NCBI RefSeq assembly: GCF_947331435.1
Contig: NZ_CAMZOF010000005.1
Coordinates: forward strand, 248,001 to 312,000
Direction of reading: 5' to 3'
From: Pelagibius sp. Alg239-R121
GTDB lineage: Bacteria > Pseudomonadota > Alphaproteobacteria > Kiloniellales > Kiloniellaceae
DNA: 64,000 nt
Shown here: one piece after another, positions 45,096 to 53,696 of the stretch
Position numbering within the stretch: position 1 is the stretch's first letter
How the letters are laid out: each line of letters starts with the position of its first letter
The notes under the pieces: model-generated
Seen by the model: the letters and a program-made list of their open reading frames with translations, nothing else
Database searches by the model: none
Told to the model about the DNA's origin: nothing
Program-made: the position numbers and the translations under genes

Positions 45096-45782
45096 TCAAT
45101 CAGGGATGAGTACATAGCCCGTTCCGCGGACCGTCTGAAGATATCTCGGGTACTTGGGGTCCGTTTCGATTTTTCGCCGCAGCCGCGTGACCTGCACGTC
45201 GATGGTTCTGCTATTGGCGTTGATTGGGCTCTCCGAGGTCAGAGCCTCGCGGCTGATCGGGACGCCGGGGCTTCGCGCAAGCGCCTTCAATAGCGAGGCC
45301 TCTGCGGCCGTCAGCCGAATGTATTCGTCGTTCTGTCTGAGTTCCTCGCGCGCCAGATCGAAACAGAAGCCACCGAAATTAATTTCCCCTGAAACCGGGG
45401 GCGCCGTGCTCTCCACGCGGCGGAGAATTGCGTTGAGACGAAGTACCAGCTCTCTTGGTTCGAAGGGTTTGGACAGATAATCGTCCGCGCCGGATTCGAG
45501 GCCGGAGATCCGATGTTCGGATTCTCCCATAGCGGAGAGCAGCAAGATGGGGACCTTGTTCGAGCTTCGCAGCCAACTGGTCAACTCCAGGCCATTTTCG
45601 CCCGGCATCATGATGTCCAGGACGATGATGTCGAATGTGAAGGCGGACAGTTTTTGCCGTGCATCGCCGGCATCGCCTGCGGTGGTAACACGGAAATTCT
45701 GGTCACTGAGATATTTGCGCAGCAATTCCCGAAGCCGCTTGTCGTCATCGACTACCAGAATATGTGCAGGCTCATCCATCAC
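45096..45782 (-). CDS. OmpR/PetR-like response regulator
   Basis: 228 residues. Receiver with acidic pocket VVDDDKRLRE, phospho-acceptor Asp56 in VLDIMMPG, and the switch LSAMGE and KPFEPRE; the C-terminal winged helix (VTRLRRKIETDPKYPRYLQTVRGTGYVL) binds DNA. The gene order MarR-RR-HK beside ilvE matches the petP-petR region of Rhodobacter, whose PetR is needed for growth; the PetR name is inferred from that order. Confidence 0.92.
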   Translation of the reverse strand: MMDEPAHILVVDDDKRLRELLRKYLSDQNFRVTTAGDAGDARQKLSAFTFDIIVLDIMMPGENGLELTSWLRSSNKVPILLLSAMGESEHRISGLESGADDYLSKPFEPRELVLRLNAILRRVESTAPPVSGEINFGGFCFDLAREELRQNDEYIRLTAAEASLLKALARSPGVPISREALTSESPINANSRTIDVQVTRLRRKIETDPKYPRYLQTVRGTGYVLIPD

Positions 45783-45929
45783 TGTCGCGTTTCCAAATGA
45801 AGCAGAATTATAGGTAACTCTTGCGACTCCGCCTAGGGCAAACGATAGTTAACCATAATCAATTGTCTGACGATAAGTTACTCACTTCAAAGAGTTAGAG
45901 AATTTATCAGTGCCCGGTATGACGATTGA

Positions 45930-46048
45930 TACTCTGCAGTTTGATCGATATTCACTGAATCGGCAAAAAAAGTGAATCAGCCTTTTCCTTGTAGAGTTAG
46001 AGGGCGCTTCACGTTCTTGACTGGTTTCGCCGGGAACATGCGCGTCAC
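45930..46048. repeat. Composite intergenic palindromic repeat (B + A), marR-RR gap
   Basis: Unit B (45930-45988) with inner inverted repeat TTCACT / AGTGAA and CAGCCTTTTCC; unit A (45999-46048) reads AGAGGGCGCTTCACGTTCTTGA and then CTGGTTTCGCC with a diverged right arm. The gap is 10 bp. It lies between the response-regulator start (45782) and the MarR stop (46075), so it separates the two genes. Confidence 0.65.
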
Positions 46049-46074
46049 AATAGCTCCTGCCGACTTGAGGCAGC

Positions 46075-46587
46075 CTATCGGCGGACGGTTGCGGGCTGAA
46101 GGGTTTCGATGTGGTCGAAGCGCTTGCGACCATCCTCGTCCATCAGATTGTAAAGTACCGTGCGGAAACCGGCGACGGCATCCGCTCCTGCAGCGCGATA
46201 GGCGCGCGCGATTCGGCGCCGCTGGTTTTCGATCAGTTCCGATTCCAGCTTTTTGCCCTTCTCGGTAAGTTCGAGGAGGCGCTGTCGTCGGTCCTCGGTC
46301 CCCGGTCTTTGCTGGATGAAATCTTCACGCACCAACTGGCTCAAGACGCGAGAGAGGCTCTGTTTGGTGATTCGCAGAATATCGAGCAGTTCACTCACCG
46401 TCATGGCGGGGTGACGGCCGACGAAATAGATCACCCTGTGATGCGCACGGCCGAAACCGTAGTGCGACAAGATCTGATCCGGCTCTGCCGTGAAATCCCT
46501 GTAGGAGAAGAAAAGGAGTTCCATCGCCTGGCGCAATTCTTCTTCACGAAGGAAGAGAGGGTTCGCACCGCTTTTTACGTCAGCCAT
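46075..46587 (-). CDS. MarR-family regulator (PetP-like)
   Basis: 170 residues. A winged helix MTVSELLDILRITKQSLSRVLSQLVREDFIQQRPGTEDRRQRLLELTEKG is typical of MarR; the N-terminal and C-terminal helices form the dimer. Start ATG at 46587 (MADVKSG) without a clear ribosome-binding site; an open frame extends 20 codons upstream. Upstream of the response regulator on the same strand, and divergent to ilvE with an 8-bp dyad between. PetP-like by context only. Confidence 0.85.
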   Translation of the reverse strand: MADVKSGANPLFLREEELRQAMELLFFSYRDFTAEPDQILSHYGFGRAHHRVIYFVGRHPAMTVSELLDILRITKQSLSRVLSQLVREDFIQQRPGTEDRRQRLLELTEKGKKLESELIENQRRRIARAYRAAGADAVAGFRTVLYNLMDEDGRKRFDHIETLQPATVRR

Positions 46588-46628
46588 ATTGACATATATA
46601 ATTACTAATGTTACACACTGCTTCGATG

Positions 46629-46649
46629 TTTTGTTAGAAAGTAACAAAA
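46629..46649. promoter_or_regulatory. 8-bp inverted repeat in marR-ilvE gap (MarR operator candidate)
   Basis: TTTTGTTA-gaaag-TAACAAAA, perfect arms with a 5-bp spacer, 42-62 bp upstream of the marR start and about 145 bp upstream of ilvE. MarR proteins bind such 16-22 bp dyads; autoregulation is likely. Confidence 0.5.
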
Positions 46650-46793
46650 TGCATAGACTCAGCGCAAAGATATGTTGACCATAGTGAGTCTGGGTGACGC
46701 CGAACAGATAGATTTCTGATTCTGGGCGACCGGAAGACCGAATTGAGCAAGCTTATCTTTGCGCGCACAAGAACTTATTAGGGCGGAAACGTA

Positions 46794-47690
46794 ATGTCCA
46801 TGATCCCTTTCGACGCTCGCGACGGCGTCATTTGGTTTAACGGCGAGCTGGTTCCTTGGCAGGATGCTAAGCTGCACGTCCTGACACATGGACTGCACTA
46901 TGCAAGCGCCGTATTCGAGGGCGAACGCGCCTATAGCGGCCGGGTCTTCAAGATGACCGAACATCACGAACGATTAAAAGCCTCAGCGGAACTCCTGGGT
47001 TTTTCTCTGCCTTATTCCGTTGCTGCGATCGATCAGGCAGCGACCGAAGTCCTGAAGGCGAACGGTATCGTTGACGGTTATGTCCGGCCAATCGCCTGGC
47101 GCGGCAGTGAGATGATGGGAGTCTCAGCCCAGAACAGCCGAATCAATGTTGCGGTCGCGGCGTGGGAATGGCCGGCCTACTTCTCGCCGGAAGCCCGTCT
47201 GAAGGGTATTCGCATGACACTGGCTGACTGGCGCCGCCCCGCACCAGACACCGCGCCAACCCGTTCAAAGGCCGCCGGGTTGTACATGATTTGTACGCTT
47301 TCCAAGCATGCGGCGGAGGCCAAGGGCTTTAACGATGCCTTGATGCTTGATTATCGTGGTCAGATCGCTGAAGCGACAGGCGCCAATATCTTTTTGATCC
47401 AGGACGGCAAACTCCACACGCCGACGCCGGATTGTTTCCTCGACGGTATTACCCGCCGAACGGTCATCGAGTTGGCAAAGGCGCGCGGCTATGAGGTGAT
47501 CGAGCGCGCTATCATGCCTGAGGAATTGGCGAATACGCAGGAAGTGTTCCTGACCGGAACGGCCGTTGAAGTGACCCCGGTTGCCGAGATCGATGATTAC
47601 AAGTTCACACCTGGTGACATCACGCGCGACCTTCTGACCGCTTATGATGAATTGGTTCAGCAACCGGGATTTGCGGCCAGTGCCGCATAA
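46794..47690 (+). CDS. ilvE: Branched-chain amino acid aminotransferase
   Basis: 298 residues, fold-type IV PLP enzyme. Interconverts Leu, Ile and Val with their keto acids. RPAPDTAPTRSKAAGLYM gives the PLP Lys159; GQIAEATGANIFL and EVFLTGTAVEVTPV complete the family set. Divergent from marR. A hairpin follows the stop. Confidence 0.95.
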   Translation: MSMIPFDARDGVIWFNGELVPWQDAKLHVLTHGLHYASAVFEGERAYSGRVFKMTEHHERLKASAELLGFSLPYSVAAIDQAATEVLKANGIVDGYVRPIAWRGSEMMGVSAQNSRINVAVAAWEWPAYFSPEARLKGIRMTLADWRRPAPDTAPTRSKAAGLYMICTLSKHAAEAKGFNDALMLDYRGQIAEATGANIFLIQDGKLHTPTPDCFLDGITRRTVIELAKARGYEVIERAIMPEELANTQEVFLTGTAVEVTPVAEIDDYKFTPGDITRDLLTAYDELVQQPGFAASAA

Positions 47691-47772
47691 CGTCTGATTG
47701 GTTTCGCAGCCTCAGGGAACCACAAGAATCGGCCCGCTAACTACAGCTTTAAAGTGCAGGTTTTCAATATTG

Positions 47773-47802
47773 CGGCGCTCCATTCGGGGCGCCGTTCTAT
47801 TT
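47773..47802. terminator. Possible bidirectional terminator between ilvE and moaE
   Basis: Stem CGGCGC / GCGCCG around a ten-base loop, followed by TTCTATTT. It lies 83 bp past the ilvE stop and 19 bp before the moaE stop, between convergent genes. The T tract is interrupted, so efficiency is uncertain. Confidence 0.5.
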
Positions 47803-47820
47803 AGAGATAAATGCGGCAGC

Positions 47821-48270
47821 TTATTTTGCCCAGCGGGCGGCCGCTTCGTCGTCACTGTCGCGCGCGTCGACCCACTTTCCGCCGTCGGGTGTATCCTCGA
47901 GCTTCCAGAATGGGGCCTTGGTCTTCAGCCAATCGATTAGAAAATGACAGCTTTCGAGTGCGGCCTGACGGTGCGGGCTCGCGGTCGCGACCAGTACGAT
48001 CTGATCTCCCGGTTCCAGATGGCCATAGCGATGGATGATCAGGCTTGCATCGAGCTGCCAGCGTTCCAGGGCTTCCGCCTCAATCCGTCCGAGCATCTTT
48101 TCCGTCATTCCGGGATAATGCTCCAACGTCATGGCGCCGACTTTTTCGCCACCGGCCATGTCGCGCACTAATCCGACGAAACTCGCCAGGCCGCCGATGG
48201 CGTGATTGCCCTCCGTCAGAGCACGCAGCTCCGTGCCGAGATCGAAGTCCTCGCGCTGGACACGTATCAT
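47821..48270 (-). CDS. moaE: Molybdopterin synthase catalytic subunit MoaE
   Basis: 149 residues. Makes molybdopterin from cPMP using sulfur from MoaD thiocarboxylate. FVGLVRDMAGGEKVGAMTLEHYPGM and the C-terminal FLIDWLKTKAPFWKLE hold the catalytic Lys pair. Length is normal. Downstream of moaD by 24 bp. Confidence 0.95.
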   Translation of the reverse strand: MIRVQREDFDLGTELRALTEGNHAIGGLASFVGLVRDMAGGEKVGAMTLEHYPGMTEKMLGRIEAEALERWQLDASLIIHRYGHLEPGDQIVLVATASPHRQAALESCHFLIDWLKTKAPFWKLEDTPDGGKWVDARDSDDEAAARWAK

Positions 48271-48294
48271 GAGCCTATCCTCTGATCATCGGTG

Positions 48295-48546
48295 TTATCC
48301 GCCGGTTACGGGCGGAAACAATGCGACTTCATCGCCGGGAGCCACCGGATCGGTGAAGTCGGCGTATTCCTGGTTCACTGCGATACGCAAGGCATCGATG
48401 TCCGCAAGCGCGTCCTCGTAGCCTGGGCCGCGTTGCTTAAGCCAGACCAGCAGTTCGGCGACAGTTTTGACCTCGGAGGGTGGTGACACCGTCTCCTCCG
48501 AGACCCCTGTTTTGGTTTTGAGCCACGCGAAATACAGCAGTTTCAT
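48295..48546 (-). CDS. moaD: Molybdopterin synthase sulfur carrier subunit MoaD
   Basis: 83 residues, ubiquitin-like beta-grasp (MKLLYFAWLKTKTG, VAELLVWLKQRGPGYEDAL). The C-terminal VTGG is the site that carries the thiocarboxylate; two Gly and no tail confirm it. It overlaps moeA by 4 bp (ATGA), so coupled. Confidence 0.94.
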   Translation of the reverse strand: MKLLYFAWLKTKTGVSEETVSPPSEVKTVAELLVWLKQRGPGYEDALADIDALRIAVNQEYADFTDPVAPGDEVALFPPVTGG

Positions 48547-49799
48547 CCAATTACCTCACTGAACGGCAGATAGTCCACCAGCGTACCTGGCTCCACCTGA
48601 GTCATCTCCTCAGGCAACTCGACCAGGCCTTCGGATTCCACGAGCGATGAGAGAATACCGGCTCCGTCACGTGGGAATTTCCGTGCGTGCAAGACGCCGT
48701 CCGTGCCCGGCTGCAGGTTCACCCGAAGCCATTCACGCCGGTCTTTCTTTTTCCTGTAGGAAAAATCGGCTCGGACCGCAAATCTCTGCGGCGCCGTCAC
48801 ACTGCCTCCCATCAGACGCATCAGCATGGGACGGACGATCACGACGAACGTCACCAAAACGGCCACGGGGTTGCCCGGCAGGCCGACAAAGGGCACCCGG
48901 CCGATCTGACCCAGTGCAATGGGGCGCCCCGGCTTAATCGCCAGGCGCCAGGCGTGCATCACACCCAGAGACTCGATGGCTTGCTTGACGTGGTCTTCTT
49001 CCCCGACTGAAACGCCGCCCGACGTGACGACGACATCATGGCTGTTCGCCGCCTGGGCGAGAGCCGATTCAATAAGGCCCGCGTCGTCCTTCAGGATTCC
49101 AAGATCCGAAACCTGGCAGCCTAGAGATTTCAGAAGGCCGTTAAGGGTATAGCGGTTGGAGTCGTGGATCGCGCCTGCTTCCAGGGTGCAGCCTGGTTCG
49201 CGTAACTCATCGCCGGTCGAAAACAGTGCGACTCTTAGTGGGGAGGAGACTTTCAGCTCCGCACGTCCCACGGCTGCTGCCTGACCCAGATCCTGCGCAC
49301 GCAAACGCTGTCCCTTCCGCAAGACTCTGCTGCCCGCACGTACGTCTTCTCCGGCGTCGCGACGATTGGCACCGCGCTTGATACCGGCGGGAATGACGAC
49401 CCAGCCGTCCTCCAGCGTGCAGTCTTCCTGCATCATCACTGTGTCGGGCCCCTGGGGCATCACTGCACCGGTAAAAATACGCAGAGCCTCTCCCCGTTGA
49501 GGTGGCGAGGTCGGATGCTGTCCGGCCGCTTGCCTGCCGGAAATACGCAGGCGGGTTGTGCTGTCCGGGTTCAGGTCGTCGAAGTAGACCGCGTAACCGT
49601 CGACGGCAGAATTATCATGCGGAGGAATGTTCGACGGCGCCGTAACATCTTCCAGAAGGATCCGGCCAAGCGCATCGGTTGTTGCAAGAGATTCAGGTGA
49701 CGTCACGCTGTCGAGCTTTTCCGCAAGCAAAGCAAGCGCCTCATCGGTCCGCATCAAGCGGCCGCCATGCGCAAAACAGTCATCAGATAGCTGTGCCAC
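48543..49799 (-). CDS. moeA: Molybdopterin molybdenumtransferase MoeA
   Basis: 418 residues. Inserts molybdate into MPT-AMP. PHDNSAVDGYAVYF (the MoeA N-terminal signature), RIFTGAVMPQGPDTVMMQE, VVTSGGVSVGEEDHVK and PGRPIALGQIG; domain IV at the C-terminus. Length is typical. Followed by moaD and moaE in the same direction; mobB is upstream beyond a 152 bp gap with a repeat. Confidence 0.95.
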   Translation of the reverse strand: MAQLSDDCFAHGGRLMRTDEALALLAEKLDSVTSPESLATTDALGRILLEDVTAPSNIPPHDNSAVDGYAVYFDDLNPDSTTRLRISGRQAAGQHPTSPPQRGEALRIFTGAVMPQGPDTVMMQEDCTLEDGWVVIPAGIKRGANRRDAGEDVRAGSRVLRKGQRLRAQDLGQAAAVGRAELKVSSPLRVALFSTGDELREPGCTLEAGAIHDSNRYTLNGLLKSLGCQVSDLGILKDDAGLIESALAQAANSHDVVVTSGGVSVGEEDHVKQAIESLGVMHAWRLAIKPGRPIALGQIGRVPFVGLPGNPVAVLVTFVVIVRPMLMRLMGGSVTAPQRFAVRADFSYRKKKDRREWLRVNLQPGTDGVLHARKFPRDGAGILSSLVESEGLVELPEEMTQVEPGTLVDYLPFSEVIG

Positions 49800-49833
49800 G
49801 GAGCCTCTGCCTCAATTCCCTGCTGTCATGATT

Positions 49834-49878
49834 TAGAGTTCCATCGTTCTTGACGTGTCAAAGATACTTTAACCCTTT
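49834..49878. repeat. Degenerate repeat unit A
   Basis: TAGAGTTCCATCGTTCTTGACGTG then TCAAAGATACTTTAACCCTT: the left arm and centre match unit A; the right arm is diverged. It lies between moeA (start 49799) and mobB (end 49952). Confidence 0.45.
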
Positions 49879-49951
49879 GATATGGAACAGCTTACTGACA
49901 GATTGCCAATTCTTCGGGTCCGTCGGTTCCACCTGCTTCCATATATGATGG

Positions 49952-50461
49952 CTATGCATCGGGCAGGCTGCAATGCGAGATGATGAAATCGGCAATTGCT
50001 TTGACGTCGTTCAGATGCAGCTGCGGCAGATCGATCCCCTCCACTTTTTCGTCGCTGGCGATCGCGACGACGTGTGGATCCTCCGTGCAAAGCAACGGCT
50101 TGCCGACGGAGGGGCGGTGGACTTCGAGTTTTGGGTGCGGCGCTTTTTTGAAGCCTTCGATCAGCAGCAGATCGACGGGCGACATCTTACCGACCAGATC
50201 CGCGACGGTTGGTTCCGGGGCCTCTCGCAGCTCATGCATCAGAGCCCAGCGCTTGCCGGACGAGATCAACACCTCGTTGGCGCCAGCCTGGCGGTGTTCA
50301 TAAGAGTCCTTGCCCGGTTTATCCACGTCGAAATTGTGATGTGCGTGCTTGATGGTCGAAACCGTCAATCCACGTGACACCAGCTCAGGGATAACTTGGC
50401 AGACCAGCGTGGTTTTCCCGCTGCCGCTCCAACCGGCGAGCCCAAAGACTTTCATGGCCAT
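49952..50461 (-). CDS. mobB: Molybdopterin-guanine dinucleotide biosynthesis protein MobB
   Basis: 169 residues. P-loop GLAGWSGSGKTTLVCQVI; the family motifs TVSTIKHAHHNFDVDKPGKDSYEHRQAGA and LLLIEGFKKAPHPKLEVHR are present. Assists MobA in adding GMP to molybdopterin. Four bases downstream of pgsA, so in the pgsA operon. Confidence 0.94.
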   Translation of the reverse strand: MAMKVFGLAGWSGSGKTTLVCQVIPELVSRGLTVSTIKHAHHNFDVDKPGKDSYEHRQAGANEVLISSGKRWALMHELREAPEPTVADLVGKMSPVDLLLIEGFKKAPHPKLEVHRPSVGKPLLCTEDPHVVAIASDEKVEGIDLPQLHLNDVKAIADFIISHCSLPDA

Positions 50462-50465
50462 ACCG

Positions 50466-51035
50466 CTACGCCCCGGGACGGCTGTCCAGCATATGCTTCA
50501 AGCCGCTGGCCATGTAGTCGTAGCCGGTCACCACGGTCAGAGCCCCGGCGATCCACAGTCCCCACTCACCGGCACTCTGCACCGGCCAGGAGGCTGGCCC
50601 GGCATCACCGACGATCAAGGTGCCCAGCGCGATCATCTGGATGACAGTTTTCCATTTTGCGAGCTTGCTGACGGGCATCGCCACCTTGATTTCCGCGAGG
50701 TACTCGCGCAGGCCCGATACAAGGAGCTCACGGCAGAGAATGATAATCGCTGGAATGACCACAAGGTCTTCAATGCGGCCAACTGCCGTCAGCATGATAA
50801 TAACCGATGCAATCAGCAGCTTGTCGGCAATGGGATCAAGAAATCGACCAAGTGAGGATTCATCGTTCATGTTGCGCGCCAGATAGCCGTCAAGCCAATC
50901 AGTTGCGCAGGCCAGTGTGAAGATACCCCAGGCAAGCCAACGATTTGTCGGCGTGTCGACGTACATCAGACCGATCATCACAGGAATCAAAACGATGCGC
51001 GATAGTGTCAGAAGATTGGGCAGCGTTGTTAACAT
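50466..51035 (-). CDS. pgsA: CDP-diacylglycerol-glycerol-3-phosphate phosphatidyltransferase
   Basis: 189 residues, integral membrane. The CDP-alcohol motif is complete: DGYLAR-x8-G-RFL-D-PIA-D (DWLDGYLARNMN, GRFLDPIADKLL). Makes phosphatidylglycerophosphate, the first committed step to PG and cardiolipin. It precedes mobB by 4 bp and follows uvrC over 232 bp (with a repeat composite). Confidence 0.95.
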   Translation of the reverse strand: MLTTLPNLLTLSRIVLIPVMIGLMYVDTPTNRWLAWGIFTLACATDWLDGYLARNMNDESSLGRFLDPIADKLLIASVIIMLTAVGRIEDLVVIPAIIILCRELLVSGLREYLAEIKVAMPVSKLAKWKTVIQMIALGTLIVGDAGPASWPVQSAGEWGLWIAGALTVVTGYDYMASGLKHMLDSRPGA

Positions 51036-51054
51036 CGACGTCGTGCGATCCTGC

Positions 51055-51170
51055 TAGAGCCTGAACGATTTTCACTGGATTCGGTGAAAAACGTGAATCA
51101 GTCTCTTCATCATATAGTGAGAGCGCGATTCACGTTCTTGACTGCTTCAGTCAATTACGACCGCACTCTT
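51055..51170. repeat. Composite intergenic palindromic repeat (B + A), best-preserved copy
   Basis: Unit B (51055-51107): TAGAGCCTGAACG, inner stem TTTTCAC / GTGAAAA around 8 bases, then CGTGAATCAGTCTCTT. Unit A (51119-51170): GAGAGCGCGATTCACGTTCTTGACTG, loop CTT, CAGTCAA, ending CCGCACTCTT (inner stem TTGACTG / CAGTCAA). Gap 11 bp. It lies between pgsA (start 51035) and uvrC (end 51268); I use it as the type copy. Confidence 0.8.
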
Positions 51171-51267
51171 GTGTCGGGTGTCCTGTCCTGGGATTACCCG
51201 ACCCCAACTCACCGATTAGGCGAATTGCGCCTAAGCTAAACTCCTTCAGCCTGAGACTAAAGGGCAA

Positions 51268-53466
51268 TTATCCAAGGGTGTTGAAATGATCATAAATTTT
51301 ACGCGCAACGGCCTTATTAATGCCCTCGACCGCTTCGAGATCACTCAGCCCTGCCCGTGAGACCGCACCGGCACTGCCGAAATGGAGAAGCAGCGCCTTC
51401 TTTCGCTTGGCGCCGATCCCCGGCACATCGTCCAGCACAGAGCGCAGGCGGCTCTTTGTGCGGCCTTTGCGGTGCGTCTCAATGGCGAAGCGGTGCGCTT
51501 CATCGCGCAGGCGCTGAATGAAGTAGAGTACCGGATCCCTGGGGCCGAGCATGAAGGACGGCTTGTTTGGCAGGAATATGCGTTCCCGGCCGGCATTTCG
51601 TTCTGGTCCCTTGGCGACGGCAGCAATAGCAATGTCGTCGATGCCGAGTTCATCGAGGACCTCAAGGCCGACGGTGAGCTGTCCTTTGCCGCCGTCGAGG
51701 AGGATCAGGTCTGGCCATTGGTCACTGCGGCGTTCAGGATCCTCCTTCATCACCCGCGTCAGTCGGCGATGCAGCACCTCGCGCATCATCGCGTAGTCGT
51801 CACCCGGGGTGAAAGCTTCCAAATTTTGGGATTCTACTGCACCGCCCAAGGATGCCTTCTCGTTTTCCACGCTCTCTTCCTCGGTTCCGGAACTGGCTTC
51901 CGGGGTTTTTGCCGGGGAATTGGCAGCGCCGCGGATCGAGAATTTCCGGTAGGAGGATTTGAGAAAGCCTTCAAGTCCGGCGACGATCATCCCACCATAA
52001 GCATTGGAGCCTTGGGTGTGACTGTTGTCGTAAACCTCGACCCGCTCAGGAGTGGATTCCAGTCCCAGCGCCTCGGCCAGGCCTTCGAGCAACCGGCGCT
52101 GGCTACCGCTTTCCGCCAGCCGGCGGGCGAGAGCCTGCTGGGCGTTTTTCAGGGCGTTCTCGATGATCTTCCGTTTGGCTCCGCGCAGAGGGGTCGCGAT
52201 TTCGACGCGATGCTCGGAGCGGAACGACAAGGCTTCGCTGAGGAGCTTGAGGTCCGTGGGTTGATGGCTTGTCAGGATAAGCTTTGGAATCGGCTTGTTG
52301 TCATAGAACTGGGACAGGAACGATGACAGAACAGCGCCGATTTCGAGTGTCTTGTCGTGACTTGGGAAATAGGCGCGGTTGCCGTAGTTGCGCCCGGCCC
52401 GGAAGAAAAACACCTGGATGCAAATCTGCCCGGCATCGGCATGGGCGGCGAAGATGTCGGCGTCGTCAATCCCTGCAACGTTTACATCCTGGCGCGACTG
52501 TATATGGGCCAGCGCCCGAATGCGGTCGCGGTACTCTGCTGCGACCTCAAAATGCATGGCTTCGGATGCTGCTTCCATCTGTTTGACCAGGTCCTGCTGT
52601 ACCCGTTGTGACCGTCCCGACAGGAAGGCACGGGCTTGATCAACGAGTTCGCCATAGGCTTCGGGCGTGATCCTATCGACGCAGGGGGCGGAACAGCGCT
52701 TGATTTGATACAGCAGGCAGGGGCGCTTGCGGTTGTTGAAGACCCCGTCGCTGCAAGAGCGCAGCAGAAACGCCTTCTCCAGGGCGGTGATGGTCATGTT
52801 GACCGCTTTGGCATCGGCGAAGGGGCCGAAATAGTCGCCGTCCCTCTTCTGAGCACCGCGATGTTTGGTGATCTGTGCCGTTTCCCGGTCGGCCGTGACG
52901 AATATATAGGGAAATGACTTGTCGTCGCGCAACAGCACGTTGTAGCGCGGCATCAAGCGCTTGATCAGATTGCTTTCGAGAAGCAGCGCCTCGACTTCGG
53001 TGTGGGTGGTAACGAACTCCATGGACACCGTTTCCGAGACCATGCGTTTCAGGCGATAAGGCAGTTTGCCGACACCGGTATAAGAATTGACCCGCTTTTT
53101 CAGATTCTTTGCCTTGCCGACATAGAGTGCGTCGCCCTCGGCAGATAGCATGCGATAGACGCCGGGCGCGCCCGGCAGTGTCTTGACGGCCGTTGCAATC
53201 ACGGCAGCGCCGCGTTCCAGACGGTTGCCCACGTTCTCTTCGGAATCAGATTGCGATCCTACAGGGGCGGCCTCCGGTGATGTAGCAGGATCGTTTGCCG
53301 ATACCTCGGCTTGCCCTGGGCGGATCTCTACATTCCAGGGCGCAGCCTGCTCCGAGAGGCCGGACGTCAGGGCCTCGCGGTCAAGAGCGTCCTGATTCGG
53401 CATGGCAGAGCGCTTACCACCCTGTGATGGATCGTTGCGGCGCCGCTTTCCGGAAGATCTCACCAT
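51268..53466 (-). CDS. uvrC: UvrC excinuclease ABC subunit C
   Basis: 732 residues, longer than the usual ~610. Makes both incisions at UvrB-bound lesions. The GIY-YIG nuclease is at TLPGAPGVYRMLS and ALYVGKAKNLKKRV (about 98-125), behind a 90-residue N-terminal extension rich in Asp/Glu/Pro/Ser; UVR and RNase H-like C-terminal nuclease regions follow, then tandem HhH (VPGIGAKRKKALL, AVEGINKAVARKI). A Glu/Ser-rich insertion (EASSGTEEESVENEKASL) interrupts the second half before FTPGDDYAMM. Start uncertain; an ATG at 53403 (MPNQDALDRE) is the alternative. Confidence 0.95.
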   Translation of the reverse strand: MVRSSGKRRRNDPSQGGKRSAMPNQDALDREALTSGLSEQAAPWNVEIRPGQAEVSANDPATSPEAAPVGSQSDSEENVGNRLERGAAVIATAVKTLPGAPGVYRMLSAEGDALYVGKAKNLKKRVNSYTGVGKLPYRLKRMVSETVSMEFVTTHTEVEALLLESNLIKRLMPRYNVLLRDDKSFPYIFVTADRETAQITKHRGAQKRDGDYFGPFADAKAVNMTITALEKAFLLRSCSDGVFNNRKRPCLLYQIKRCSAPCVDRITPEAYGELVDQARAFLSGRSQRVQQDLVKQMEAASEAMHFEVAAEYRDRIRALAHIQSRQDVNVAGIDDADIFAAHADAGQICIQVFFFRAGRNYGNRAYFPSHDKTLEIGAVLSSFLSQFYDNKPIPKLILTSHQPTDLKLLSEALSFRSEHRVEIATPLRGAKRKIIENALKNAQQALARRLAESGSQRRLLEGLAEALGLESTPERVEVYDNSHTQGSNAYGGMIVAGLEGFLKSSYRKFSIRGAANSPAKTPEASSGTEEESVENEKASLGGAVESQNLEAFTPGDDYAMMREVLHRRLTRVMKEDPERRSDQWPDLILLDGGKGQLTVGLEVLDELGIDDIAIAAVAKGPERNAGRERIFLPNKPSFMLGPRDPVLYFIQRLRDEAHRFAIETHRKGRTKSRLRSVLDDVPGIGAKRKKALLLHFGSAGAVSRAGLSDLEAVEGINKAVARKIYDHFNTLG

Positions 53467-53696
53467 CGCTTAGCCATATCAGGGATTGTCGAAGTCATAT
53501 GTCGGCGCATCACACATCCAAATTCACAATCGCCCGTTATGAGTGTTGCCGCCGTAGTATCGCCTGCCAGGCCCTTCGAAGAAAGGTAGCGGATGCATAA
53601 ATGGCTGCCCAAATTGCTCCTCCGACAATAGTGACATAGATGTGACAGAAATGTGGAACCAGCCACGCGGGTACTCATTGGCGGGTTTTTTACGCC

